DNA of 64,000 nucleotides from Kibdelosporangium aridum (GTDB lineage: Bacteria > Actinomycetota > Actinomycetes > Mycobacteriales > Pseudonocardiaceae). The position numbers were made by a program, and so were the translations under genes. Under the pieces are notes generated by a model that searched no databases, had not been told where the DNA came from, and saw only the letters and a program-made list of their open reading frames with translations. How positions within the stretch are numbered: the first letter of the stretch is position 1; the number at the start of each line of letters is the position of its first letter. Location of the stretch: positions 310,001 through 374,000 of the forward strand of contig NZ_FWXV01000012.1 of assembly GCF_900176515.1 (NCBI RefSeq). The letters are read 5' to 3'. Shown piece after piece: positions 34,449 through 41,816 of this stretch.

Positions 34449-34560
34449 CCTGACTCCAATTCCGCCGCTGCGCGAGAGACCGACGACTCAGGGTCGGCGC
34501 GCCGCGTCGGGGCGGCACCGCAGCCGGCACCAAGGCCCCTTATGCGAGCATCTACCACGA

Positions 34561-34821
34561 ATGCGGGACCGCAGTGGACCGGAGCTGGCGAGCGGTGAAG
34601 AATTTCTTGTGACGAAGCAAGGCATCTCCAGCTTCGCGTTCCTTGAGAGTACCCCGCAGGTCAACCTTCCTGTCAGTGGTCCCGCACGCGTTCAAGAGCC
34701 CTACACGTCCGAAGTGGACGCTTTCGTGCGCAGCCGGTTGCTCCGGGCCGACCACCACCCGGGGGCGGGTCGCTCTGAGACCGAGGAGGCCGCACGGGCA
34801 CTCCATCAACAATCGGAGTAG
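34561..34821 (+). CDS. hypothetical small protein (weak)
   Basis: 86 residues from an ATG at 34561; a GTG at 34609 is the alternative start. Composition is polar with VDAFVRSRLLRADH as the only helical part. The stop is followed after one base by a GTG that opens the next small ORF. No homology is recognised and coding bias is moderate. Confidence 0.3.
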   Translation: MRDRSGPELASGEEFLVTKQGISSFAFLESTPQVNLPVSGPARVQEPYTSEVDAFVRSRLLRADHHPGAGRSETEEAARALHQQSE

Positions 34822-34822
34822 T

Positions 34823-34957
34823 GTGACGAGCAAGCCCCTCGTTCAGGGAGGAGGCGACCATGATCGATACGTCTGCCACCAGGCGCGTACCTTCAAATCT
34901 GGCAACTACTCCGGTATCCGCGTCACGCGCTTCGACAGTGAGACCACCGGCGCCTGA
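34823..34957 (+). CDS. hypothetical 44-residue protein (weak)
   Basis: Starts at GTG 34823 with GGAG five bases upstream. The later part ARTFKSGNYSGIRVTRFDSE reads like protein and about 70% of third positions are G/C. An alternative ORF in another frame (ATG 34860, 42 residues) has a better ribosome site, GGAGGAGG, but poorer codon bias. At most one of them is real. Nothing else is seen between 34958 and 35059. Confidence 0.3.
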   Translation: MTSKPLVQGGGDHDRYVCHQARTFKSGNYSGIRVTRFDSETTGA

Positions 34958-35059
34958 CTGTCCCGTGTGGATCGATCGGCGACGGTAGCCCTGTCTTTTC
35001 CCTCGGCCCAAGATCGTGCTCCTCACCGGTGAACAAACCCGACGAGGAGACACGGAGAC

Positions 35060-35098
35060 GGTGCCCCCGCACTCGCCCCCGATGTAGCCGGGGGCACC
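35060..35098 (+). promoter_or_regulatory. strong hairpin in the leader of the HPF-like gene
   Basis: GGTGCCCCCG and CGGGGGCACC, perfect 10-bp arms around a 19-base loop, ending 44 bp before the HPF-like start. It could be a terminator for the small ORFs upstream or a leader structure of the gene downstream. No T tract follows. Confidence 0.5.
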
Positions 35099-35142
35099 GG
35101 CCCACCGGCCCGATCAATCGCATACTCGGAGAGGCACAACAC

Positions 35143-35526
35143 ATGACCGGAATCCCGGAAAAGCCGAACCTGATCGACGAGCGACTGCACCTCGCCACCG
35201 GATTCCACGAGTCCGAACGCGACTGGATCGTCCGGCGTCTCGCGACGCTCGGCCCACGACTGCGTTCCTTCGATGCGGTACAAGTCGACCTGGAAATCAG
35301 TCTCAAGGAACGCGACGGCCCCGGCCAACAGGTCACGCTGGAATGCTGGATCCGCCGTAGTCCACGCCTGCACCTGGTCGCCACGTCCTACGCACATGAG
35401 CTGGCAGTGGCACTCAACGAGGTGCGCAACGGCCTGCTCCGTCAGATCGACGACGCCAAGACCCGCACTGAACCACGTAGCAACCGCGCACTGCGGCATC
35501 CCCAGACAACCGCGGAACTCCCGTGA
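35143..35526 (+). CDS. HPF/RaiA-like ribosome-associated protein
   Basis: 127 residues with the beta-alpha-beta-beta-beta-alpha pattern of ribosome hibernation factors: ERDWIVRRLATLGPRLRSFD, then VQVDLEISLKERDGPGQQVTLECWI, LHLVATSYAHELAVALNEVRNGLLRQIDDA. It is the short form without the C-terminal dimerisation domain. Such proteins dock in the 30S tRNA channel and silence ribosomes during stress or stationary phase. GGAGAGG lies upstream of the ATG at 35143. The neighbours (leader element, small ORFs) suggest a stress-controlled locus. Confidence 0.65.
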   Translation: MTGIPEKPNLIDERLHLATGFHESERDWIVRRLATLGPRLRSFDAVQVDLEISLKERDGPGQQVTLECWIRRSPRLHLVATSYAHELAVALNEVRNGLLRQIDDAKTRTEPRSNRALRHPQTTAELP

Positions 35527-35539
35527 GCAGACCGCGGTG

Positions 35540-35716
35540 TCATGGCCGGTCGGCCGGTTCGACGCTCAGCGCGCGCACCCGGCCGATCAGCAAATCTGCT
35601 TCGGCTTCGGTGAAAAAGCCGTGCCGGGTGGCACGCAGGATGTAGGCCACACAACTCTGGTGGACTTCGGCGACACCCTCGAACGGCTGCGCGGAGATCG
35701 GTCTGGGCTGCCCCAT
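35540..35716 (-). CDS. small 58-residue conserved-looking protein
   Basis: A gene below usual length cut-offs. It starts ATG 35716 with AAGGGA six bases upstream and ends TGA at 35540. The protein MGQPRPISAQPFEGVAEVHQ continues into a compact helical part, CVAYILRATRHGFFTEAEAD and LLIGRVRALSVEPADRP. Third-position G/C is high throughout. It stops 13 bp from the HPF-like stop and converges with it. No family is recognised; I infer a real gene from ribosome site and codon bias. Confidence 0.6.
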   Translation of the reverse strand: MGQPRPISAQPFEGVAEVHQSCVAYILRATRHGFFTEAEADLLIGRVRALSVEPADRP

Positions 35717-35799
35717 GAGAAGTCCCTTGATCGGCCGGCAATCACGCCGGGGTCCAGGGCAGGTGCGTGTGACACTACGCCACCGGCGCTCCCATCAGT

Positions 35800-35914
35800 G
35801 CACAGGCGTATCCTTGAAGTGCCGGGAGCACTTCGTGCGCAGGCAATCGAGCCGGCGCCGTCCTCGGTCTCATTCCCATCGGTCGCCAGGCGATCGGAAC
35901 GGAGCACTGACGTC
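35800..35914 (+). repeat. leader element, copy B
   Basis: Second copy of the element at 32545-32660. The hairpin here is CGGTCGC-CAG-GCGATCG (35880-35896), with one G-T pair and a compensated closing pair relative to copy A. GGAGCAC follows, then ATG at 35915. Upstream a GGCGTA/TTGAAGTG segment also aligns with copy A, so the promoter may be part of the repeat. Confidence 0.65.
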
Positions 35915-36103
35915 ATGTCAGTCTCACCCACACAGTTCATTCCTCCGATCTTGACCACCGCCGTCACCCAGCCCAGCACGTCGGTCCCCGTACCGCGCGA
36001 AGCCAACGAGGACGCCAAAGATCGCTGGGAGGGCGAGGGAGGGCACATCGTCGACCAGCATGACGCGACCGGAGTTCGTCGCGAGCGCCCAGGCCCAGGC
36101 TGA
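35915..36103 (+). CDS. small 62-residue protein after leader element B
   Basis: ATG at 35915 behind the second leader element. MSVSPTQFIPPILTTAVTQP is followed by a polar, charged tail (REANEDAKDRWEGEG) and stops at 36103. Third-position G/C is fairly high. The first residues share an I-x-PP spacing with the 19-residue ORF behind copy A, which is weak evidence for common origin. Function unknown. The next 200 bp hold no gene. Confidence 0.45.
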   Translation: MSVSPTQFIPPILTTAVTQPSTSVPVPREANEDAKDRWEGEGGHIVDQHDATGVRRERPGPG

Positions 36104-36306
36104 AATCTGCTTATCGGATCGAACGCACGCGGGTGAACCGCGGTATCGCCACACCAGCTCCCATCAAGATCGGCCAACGTCACCGGTGACGTGCGACGAT
36201 GCCTTTTCGCGCGGTACCGGCTCGGATATGTTCCGTCCGTCTGTTTTCGGCTCTATGCTTAAAGGCTTGGCTTATCAGCTGGGCCGCGCAAAGGGCAGGG
36301 TGAGGC

Positions 36307-36690
36307 ATGGAAGAGCGGCCGGTAACGTTCGGTATCCACATCATCGTCGGGGCCGACTCCGATCCGGAGGAGATCGCGAAGGCCACTTCGCAACTTCGCC
36401 GGGAGCTTCTCGCTCTCGACGTGGAAGCGGTCGAGGTGCCGCAAGAGGGCGAAGCTCCGCCGGGTAGCAAAGGGTTGGAGCTTGCGGCGCTCGGCGCCCT
36501 TGTCGTCACCGTTGCCCGATCGCCGTTGCTCAATTCGGTCGTTGCGGCGATCCGGTCGTGGCTGGGCGCGTCGCAGCAGCGCAGTATCAAGCTTCAGATC
36601 GCGGGTGACGTTCTGGAGTTGACCGGAGTGTCATCCAAAGAGCAGCGGCGTCTGACCGATGAATGGCTACGTCGTCATGGCAGCCAGTAA
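36307..36690 (+). CDS. EACC1 effector-associated constant component
   Basis: 127-residue protein of the EACC1 family, defined in actinobacterial conflict and signalling systems as the constant partner of varied effectors. It has an N-terminal strand-rich part (VTFGIHIIVGADSDPEEIAK), a VEAVEVPQEGEAPPGSKGLE stretch, a short hydrophobic helix (ELAALGALVVTVARSPLL) and a C-terminal SIKLQIAGDVLELTGVSSKE domain ending in a basic helix. The stop overlaps the start of the caspase gene (TAATG), so both are made together. It probably tethers or regulates the caspase; the trigger is unknown. Confidence 0.82.
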   Translation: MEERPVTFGIHIIVGADSDPEEIAKATSQLRRELLALDVEAVEVPQEGEAPPGSKGLELAALGALVVTVARSPLLNSVVAAIRSWLGASQQRSIKLQIAGDVLELTGVSSKEQRRLTDEWLRRHGSQ

Positions 36691-38573
36691 TGACCACAAT
36701 GGACGGCGCACGCAGCGCCTTGATCATCGCCACCGACCAGTACACTGATCCGGGGTTGCGGCAGCTGCGAGCCCCAGCCAGTGACGCGCGGGCGCTCGCA
36801 GCTGTGTTGCGGGACCCCGCAATCGGCGGTTTCGATGTGCACACGCTGCTCAATGAGCCCGCCCACGAAGTGAACTTGGCCGTGGAGGAGTTCTTCGCCG
36901 ACCGGCGGCCTGATGATCTGCTACTGGCGTATTTCTCCTGCCACGGAATCAAAGACGAGGACGGCGAGCTGTACTTCGCGGCCGAGAACACTCGCCTTCT
37001 CCGGCTGGGCGCTACCGCGGTCGCGGCTGACTTCGTCAACCGGCGGATGGGCCGTAGCCGTTCCCGGCGGATCGTGCTGCTGCTGGATTGTTGCTATGCG
37101 GGCGCGTTCGAGCGCGGCATGACCGCCAGGGCTGGTGCGGGAGTGGGAATCGAAACCCAGCTCGGCGGCCGCGGCCGCGCTGTGATCACCGCGTCCAGCG
37201 CGATGGAATATGCCTTTGAGGGCGACGAACTGGCAGATACCCAGGATCTCCAGCCCTCGGTGTTCACCAGTGCCCTGGTGACAGGGTTGCAGACCGGCGA
37301 TGCCGACCGCGACCAGGACGGCATGGTCGCGCTGGACGAGCTGTACGACTACGTCTACGAGAAGGTTCGGGCCGCCACTCCCAACCAGACACCTGGTAAG
37401 TGGACGTTCGGCGTACAGGGAGACCTGTACGTGGCCCGCCGAGCCCGCCCGGTCACCGTGCCCGCCGCGCTGCCACACCAACTACAGGATGCGATCGACA
37501 GTCCGTTCGCCGGAGTCCGCGCGGCGGTGGTCCAGGAGCTGGTGCGCCTGTTGCAGGGAAGGCATGCCGGACTGGCACTTGCCGCCCGGCAGGCCCTCGA
37601 ACGGTTCACCAGCGACGACAGTCGCACGGTGGCCAACGCGGCGGCCGAAGCGCTCGGCTCGGCCACAGCGCCGGTCTCCGCAGAACCGCCACCCACTCCC
37701 GCGGAGAAGCCGGTTGCAGCACCAGCGCCCAGCCCGGCACAGAAACTCCCGGAGATCCCCGCGGCGCCGGAGTCCTTCACCGAGGCCACCACGGCTCCCC
37801 CGGTACGGGACGACTATCCGCTTATTGCTGCCGGAGCTCTGGCAATCCTCGCCGCCGTGCTGGAATTCCTGGCCTTGTTCCCGGAGTTCGTCAGCGGTTT
37901 CCGTTTGACGGACGTGCCGAGCAACACCTTGTCCGTGGTCATCGCGACTGCTCTGGGCATCGGGGTGGGCGTCTGTCTGCTCATGCCTCGAACAAGATCG
38001 GTCGGAGCTGGTCTTCTGCTGGGTGCCGTGGCCACCGCACCCGCCGGGCCCATGTACGACATCAACTTCCTGATAACAGGGAACTACGGCGAGGCTGGCG
38101 CCGGCCTGTGGCTGGACCTGATCGCCAACGTGGCCCTGATCGTCGCGGCGACCGTAGTCGTGATCACACTGGTACGAAAGGGTTCCGTTCACATCACGCT
38201 TCGACGCACCGGCTTGGTTTCCTGGTTCATCGTGCTTCTCGGTGTCGCTGGCGCGGCAGCACTGTTCTTCGAGTCCCAGGATGCGTTCGTAGCCGCTCGG
38301 AACCAGGACTTCGTGCCCGAAGAGGACATGCTCCCCCTCATCTGGGCAAGCACGATGGCGCTCGTCCTACCCGCGATCGCAGCAACAGCACGGCCCCGCT
38401 CATTCGGCGTCGCGCTCCTCGCCGGATGGATCGGATGCGGTGTGAACGTCGTCGCCTTCAACACGGGGTTCGAGACCGGCAGCGTATTCGGCTACACGCT
38501 GCTCGCACTCCTGGTCGTGATCATTCCCTTCGCACGCGCCGCTCAGCCGCTGACCCGCGATGCTAAGCGATGA
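36690..38573 (+). CDS. membrane-anchored caspase-family protease
   Basis: 627 residues. The N-terminal caspase domain (about 5-255) has the catalytic dyad His85 (AYFSCHG) and Cys135 (LLDCCYAGAF). A helical HEAT-like segment (about 265-330) follows, then a Pro/Ala-rich linker (about 335-380). The C-terminus has about eight hydrophobic helices (from YPLIAAGALAILAAVLEFLA to the end), so the protease should be held at the membrane facing the cytosol. Start at 36690 overlaps the EACC1 stop. Partners of this kind are proposed to cause regulated cell death or immunity. The last 11 bases overlap the convergent sialidase-like gene. Confidence 0.88.
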   Translation: MTTMDGARSALIIATDQYTDPGLRQLRAPASDARALAAVLRDPAIGGFDVHTLLNEPAHEVNLAVEEFFADRRPDDLLLAYFSCHGIKDEDGELYFAAENTRLLRLGATAVAADFVNRRMGRSRSRRIVLLLDCCYAGAFERGMTARAGAGVGIETQLGGRGRAVITASSAMEYAFEGDELADTQDLQPSVFTSALVTGLQTGDADRDQDGMVALDELYDYVYEKVRAATPNQTPGKWTFGVQGDLYVARRARPVTVPAALPHQLQDAIDSPFAGVRAAVVQELVRLLQGRHAGLALAARQALERFTSDDSRTVANAAAEALGSATAPVSAEPPPTPAEKPVAAPAPSPAQKLPEIPAAPESFTEATTAPPVRDDYPLIAAGALAILAAVLEFLALFPEFVSGFRLTDVPSNTLSVVIATALGIGVGVCLLMPRTRSVGAGLLLGAVATAPAGPMYDINFLITGNYGEAGAGLWLDLIANVALIVAATVVVITLVRKGSVHITLRRTGLVSWFIVLLGVAGAAALFFESQDAFVAARNQDFVPEEDMLPLIWASTMALVLPAIAATARPRSFGVALLAGWIGCGVNVVAFNTGFETGSVFGYTLLALLVVIIPFARAAQPLTRDAKR

Positions 38574-41367
38574 TGCGCACCGCGTCCGCGATGACGTATC
38601 CGTTGGCCGCATTGGAAAGCTCGATCGTGACCGTGTCATCCAGCCAGAATGAGCCCAACGAAACCCACTGTCCACCGCGGCTTCGTTGGTCGATGCGGAC
38701 AGTGGTGGACCCGTTGACAACGTACGGTGCGTTCGAGGCGCGGTTGGCGTGCTCGGTGTACCAGACGGCCACCTGATACCTCCCACTCGTGGGCACGTCC
38801 AGCCGCCAGCGAACGACCGCATCGCCTGTGCCCGCCGGAGCGGTGCGATAGGACGGTCCAAAGTGGCCGTCCACACCCTTCGCGGGATTCCACGTACCGG
38901 ACACCACTTCGTACCCGGTGGCATCATCGTTGTCGGCAACAATGCCTTGGTACACAAGACGTACGGCGTCGGCGATGACGTATCCGTTGGCCGCGTTGGT
39001 GAGTTCGATCGTGGATGCGTTGGTCAACCAGTAGGTGCCCAACGTGACCCATTGCCCGCCTCGGCTGCGTTGGTCGAGGGAGACGGTAGTGGATCCGTTG
39101 GCGTGATTGACGATGAACGGCGCGTTCGAGGCACGGTTGGCATCCTCGGTGTACCAGACGGCGACCTCGTACCTCCCGATGGCGGGCACCTCCGGCCGCC
39201 AACGTGCCACCGCGTTGCCGGTTCCAGCGGGCGCGGTGCGATAGTTCGGACCGTAGTATCCGTCGACTCCAGTGGCTGAGTTCCAGTCGCCCGAGACGAC
39301 CTCGAAGCCGGTTGCGTCGTTGTCCGTCACAGCACCTCGATAGCTGAGCCGGATCGCGTCAGCGATGACGGTTCCGTCAGCGGCATCCGAGAGTTCGACT
39401 GTGCCACCGCCACCACCGGCGAACGCGTGCTCGCCGAGCCGGACCCATCGTCCGCCACCGGATCGCTGATCCACCTTGACCGTCGACTGGCCCTCGGCGT
39501 GCCGGATCACGAAGGACGCGTTGGACGCTTGGCCCGCCCCAGCCCGGTACCAGACGGAAACGTCGTACACGCCATTCATGGGCACGTCCGGCCGGAACCG
39601 GACCTTGTTGCTGCCGGTACCTTGCGGGCGCGAGTGGTAGCTCTGCCCGTAGTCCGCAGTGCCGCCGTCCGTCTTGGTCCACGAGCCCGAGACAACCTCG
39701 AAGCTAGGCACGGAATCGTTGTCCGCCACCACAGTCGGCGCGTCGGCGGCACTCCCGCCTGAGGTCAGGAGCAACTGATCGGGAGCGATGACACTACCGC
39801 CACCCCGACCCGGGCCGAGAAGGGCGAACCGGATCGAGTGCTGTCCGGATGTCAGGGAAATCGTGCCGAGCCGGTAAAGCTGATAGCCCTCGCCGACCGT
39901 CAGTGTCGGGTCGATCACGCCGTGCGCCAACGCCTTCCCGTCGACACCCGCGCTGATCCGGCCCCGATCGGAGCGGCGGTGCAGCCGCACGGCAACCTCG
40001 TAGGTGCCAGCTTGTGCGACGGTGAATGGGACGTCGACGTAGGCGCCCGCGGGAGCCGGATACCGCAGGACTTTGCCGCCTCGGGCGTTGGCGTCGGACA
40101 CGATCGGCGGCGCTGTGCCCGCGCTGGTGCGAGCTTCCGCAGTGGCCAGTTCGTACTCGTGCTGGGAAAGCCCAGGGCCGGTGGCGAGGCTGTCCCTGCC
40201 GCCGGTCAGCCAATCGAGATCGAACCGCGCGATGGTGATCCGTTCGGGGTAGCCCTCCAGCTTGCCGTCCCGGCCGTAGACCAACAGGATCGTGCCGTCG
40301 GACAGCCGGGCGAGGTCGGAGTAGTAGGACCGGCCTGGATTGACCACCCGGCTGTACCGGAAGCTCGCACCTTCGTCGTACGAGATCGAGACGGTCATGT
40401 TCTCCCTGGCCGAGGAATCCGGCCTGCTGAACAGCAGTCTGTTGACCGGGCCGGTGCTGTACTCGAGCATGCCCGCGTCGACCGAGGTGAACTGCCCGGT
40501 CGAGCCGTCGATCACAGGCGGCGACCACGTCTGCCCGTGATCGGTGCTGGTCGACATGATGCGGTAGCGGGTACCGCCCGCGCCCCACCGGCCGTTGACG
40601 ACGACAGTTCCGTCGCTGCGTTCGTAGACACGGCTTTCGTTGATCGGATACGCGTCATTCACCGGTGCCGCGGCACTTCGGCGCCAGGTCGTGCCGTGAT
40701 CGTCGCTGTACAGCATGTCGATGCCATAGTTGCGATCCGGATCAGGAGCGCGGTGGTTGACCGGCATCAGCAGCCTGCCGTTGCGCAGCTGAATTCCGTG
40801 GCCAGGCATCGGGCTGTTGCGCGTCCAGCCGTGCGGGTTCGACGCGAACAAGCCGGTCAGCTCCTGCGGGGCTGACCAGGTCGCCCCGGCATCGTCGCTC
40901 CGCTTGACGAAAATGGTTCCGCTGGAGCCCTTGTAGAACAGGCAAACCCGGCCGGTTTGGGTATCCACCACAGGGGTTGCGTTGCCCCAGCTTTGCGTAT
41001 CGTCGGCCGGAACCACGGGCACGCTCGCCGACCACGTACGTCCGCCGTCCACACTGCGACGGAAAAGCAGATCCTTCGGCCCACCGTCCTCGACCTTGAA
41101 CCGTCCCTCGGTGAACGTCAGCACGACGTCGTCGGGCAAGGCCTGCCCATCCCCCGCGGGTGGCACGATCCCCTTGGGAACGACCGCCAGTCCCTGCACA
41201 TGCATGCTGGCGTACGCATCGGCGTCCGTGGAGTCCCATAACTCGGACTCGGCGAACGAGCCGGTATCCGCGGCCTCGGCTTCTCCCAGCGCCGTCAGTG
41301 CCAACGGGGCAACCAGGCTGACTGTCAATACTCTCAGCAGATTTCTTCGTGAACTCCCGTGAAACAC
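38563..41367 (-). CDS. Tat-exported sialidase-like protein with three golvesin repeats
   Basis: 934-residue exported protein. GTG 41367 (GAAGGGGC six bases upstream) gives a Tat signal with SSRRNLLRVL. A six-blade sialidase/BNR propeller (about 40-400) has five Asp boxes: SVDGGRTW, SDDAGATW, SDDHGTTW, STDHGQTW, SYDEGASF. The usual N-terminal RIP motif is not seen, so sialic-acid cleavage is doubtful. A carbohydrate-binding-like domain lies near 415-530. Three golvesin C-terminal-like repeats follow (about 545-670, 670-800, 805-934), each with a WY-x-NRASNA or similar and a DQRS-GG-WV core ending NAANGYVIADAVR. Probably binds or degrades extracellular glycans. Confidence 0.85.
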   Translation of the reverse strand: MFHGSSRRNLLRVLTVSLVAPLALTALGEAEAADTGSFAESELWDSTDADAYASMHVQGLAVVPKGIVPPAGDGQALPDDVVLTFTEGRFKVEDGGPKDLLFRRSVDGGRTWSASVPVVPADDTQSWGNATPVVDTQTGRVCLFYKGSSGTIFVKRSDDAGATWSAPQELTGLFASNPHGWTRNSPMPGHGIQLRNGRLLMPVNHRAPDPDRNYGIDMLYSDDHGTTWRRSAAAPVNDAYPINESRVYERSDGTVVVNGRWGAGGTRYRIMSTSTDHGQTWSPPVIDGSTGQFTSVDAGMLEYSTGPVNRLLFSRPDSSARENMTVSISYDEGASFRYSRVVNPGRSYYSDLARLSDGTILLVYGRDGKLEGYPERITIARFDLDWLTGGRDSLATGPGLSQHEYELATAEARTSAGTAPPIVSDANARGGKVLRYPAPAGAYVDVPFTVAQAGTYEVAVRLHRRSDRGRISAGVDGKALAHGVIDPTLTVGEGYQLYRLGTISLTSGQHSIRFALLGPGRGGGSVIAPDQLLLTSGGSAADAPTVVADNDSVPSFEVVSGSWTKTDGGTADYGQSYHSRPQGTGSNKVRFRPDVPMNGVYDVSVWYRAGAGQASNASFVIRHAEGQSTVKVDQRSGGGRWVRLGEHAFAGGGGGTVELSDAADGTVIADAIRLSYRGAVTDNDATGFEVVSGDWNSATGVDGYYGPNYRTAPAGTGNAVARWRPEVPAIGRYEVAVWYTEDANRASNAPFIVNHANGSTTVSLDQRSRGGQWVTLGTYWLTNASTIELTNAANGYVIADAVRLVYQGIVADNDDATGYEVVSGTWNPAKGVDGHFGPSYRTAPAGTGDAVVRWRLDVPTSGRYQVAVWYTEHANRASNAPYVVNGSTTVRIDQRSRGGQWVSLGSFWLDDTVTIELSNAANGYVIADAVRIIA

Positions 41368-41538
41368 CCAGCGCCCCTTCTCGAACGAATCTGCTGGCAT
41401 CATGCCACCAACGACCCGACGGCAAGAAGATCGCCAAGCCGAACCCGGTTTGTCCGTAGGGTATTGCCATATCGAAATCGCTCGAGCCGACCGCCGGGCG
41501 GACCGTCTCAATGAGACAGTCCGGACTCGCCGCACGGG

Positions 41539-41799
41539 TCAATCAGTGCGGTGACCCGTTCGGCTGGTTTGAGGCCGAATGTGGATACGCCAGGTCTTGA
41601 GTTGGGCGTTGGCGCGTTCGCCGGGTCCACGCAGCCGCGCACGGGCGTGGTTGGCGTCCTTCTGGGACTCGGGTTTGTTGCGGCCCTTATCCGGGGTGAT
41701 CACGTGTTGGCCGGTCTCGTCGTATCCGAGGTAGCCCTTGTCGCCCAAGGCGATCAGCCCGGCGTCGCGGAGCGCGGCGAGGATGTTCCTGAGGGTCCC
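41539..41799 (-). mobile_element. IS5-type transposase remnant
   Basis: The minus-strand frame encodes NILAALRDAGLIALGDKGYL, then GYDETGQHVITPDKGRNKPE, then RLRGPGERANAQLKTWRI. This is the C-terminal half of a DDE (IS5-like) transposase. The catalytic N-terminal part is absent, the frame is closed upstream by a TGA at 41800, and the tail after LKTWRI is foreign. No terminal inverted repeats were found. It stops 17 bp from the hydrolase stop, so an old insertion was trimmed here. Confidence 0.7.
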
Positions 41800-41816
41800 T
41801 CACGCGACGGCTCTCG

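Noticed and set aside
34860..34988. 42-residue ORF with a strong GGAGGAGG ribosome site
   Set aside because: Codon bias is poor and it overlaps another short ORF with better bias. It could be a leader peptide, but evidence is too thin to list it as a gene.
35587..36183. 198-residue minus-strand ORF over leader element B
   Set aside because: Shadow of the plus-strand small ORF and of the real 58-residue gene in another frame.
38563..41535. Longer 990-residue start for the sialidase-like gene
   Set aside because: The first 56 residues lack a signal sequence and ribosome site, while GTG 41367 has both a Shine-Dalgarno sequence and a Tat motif directly behind it.
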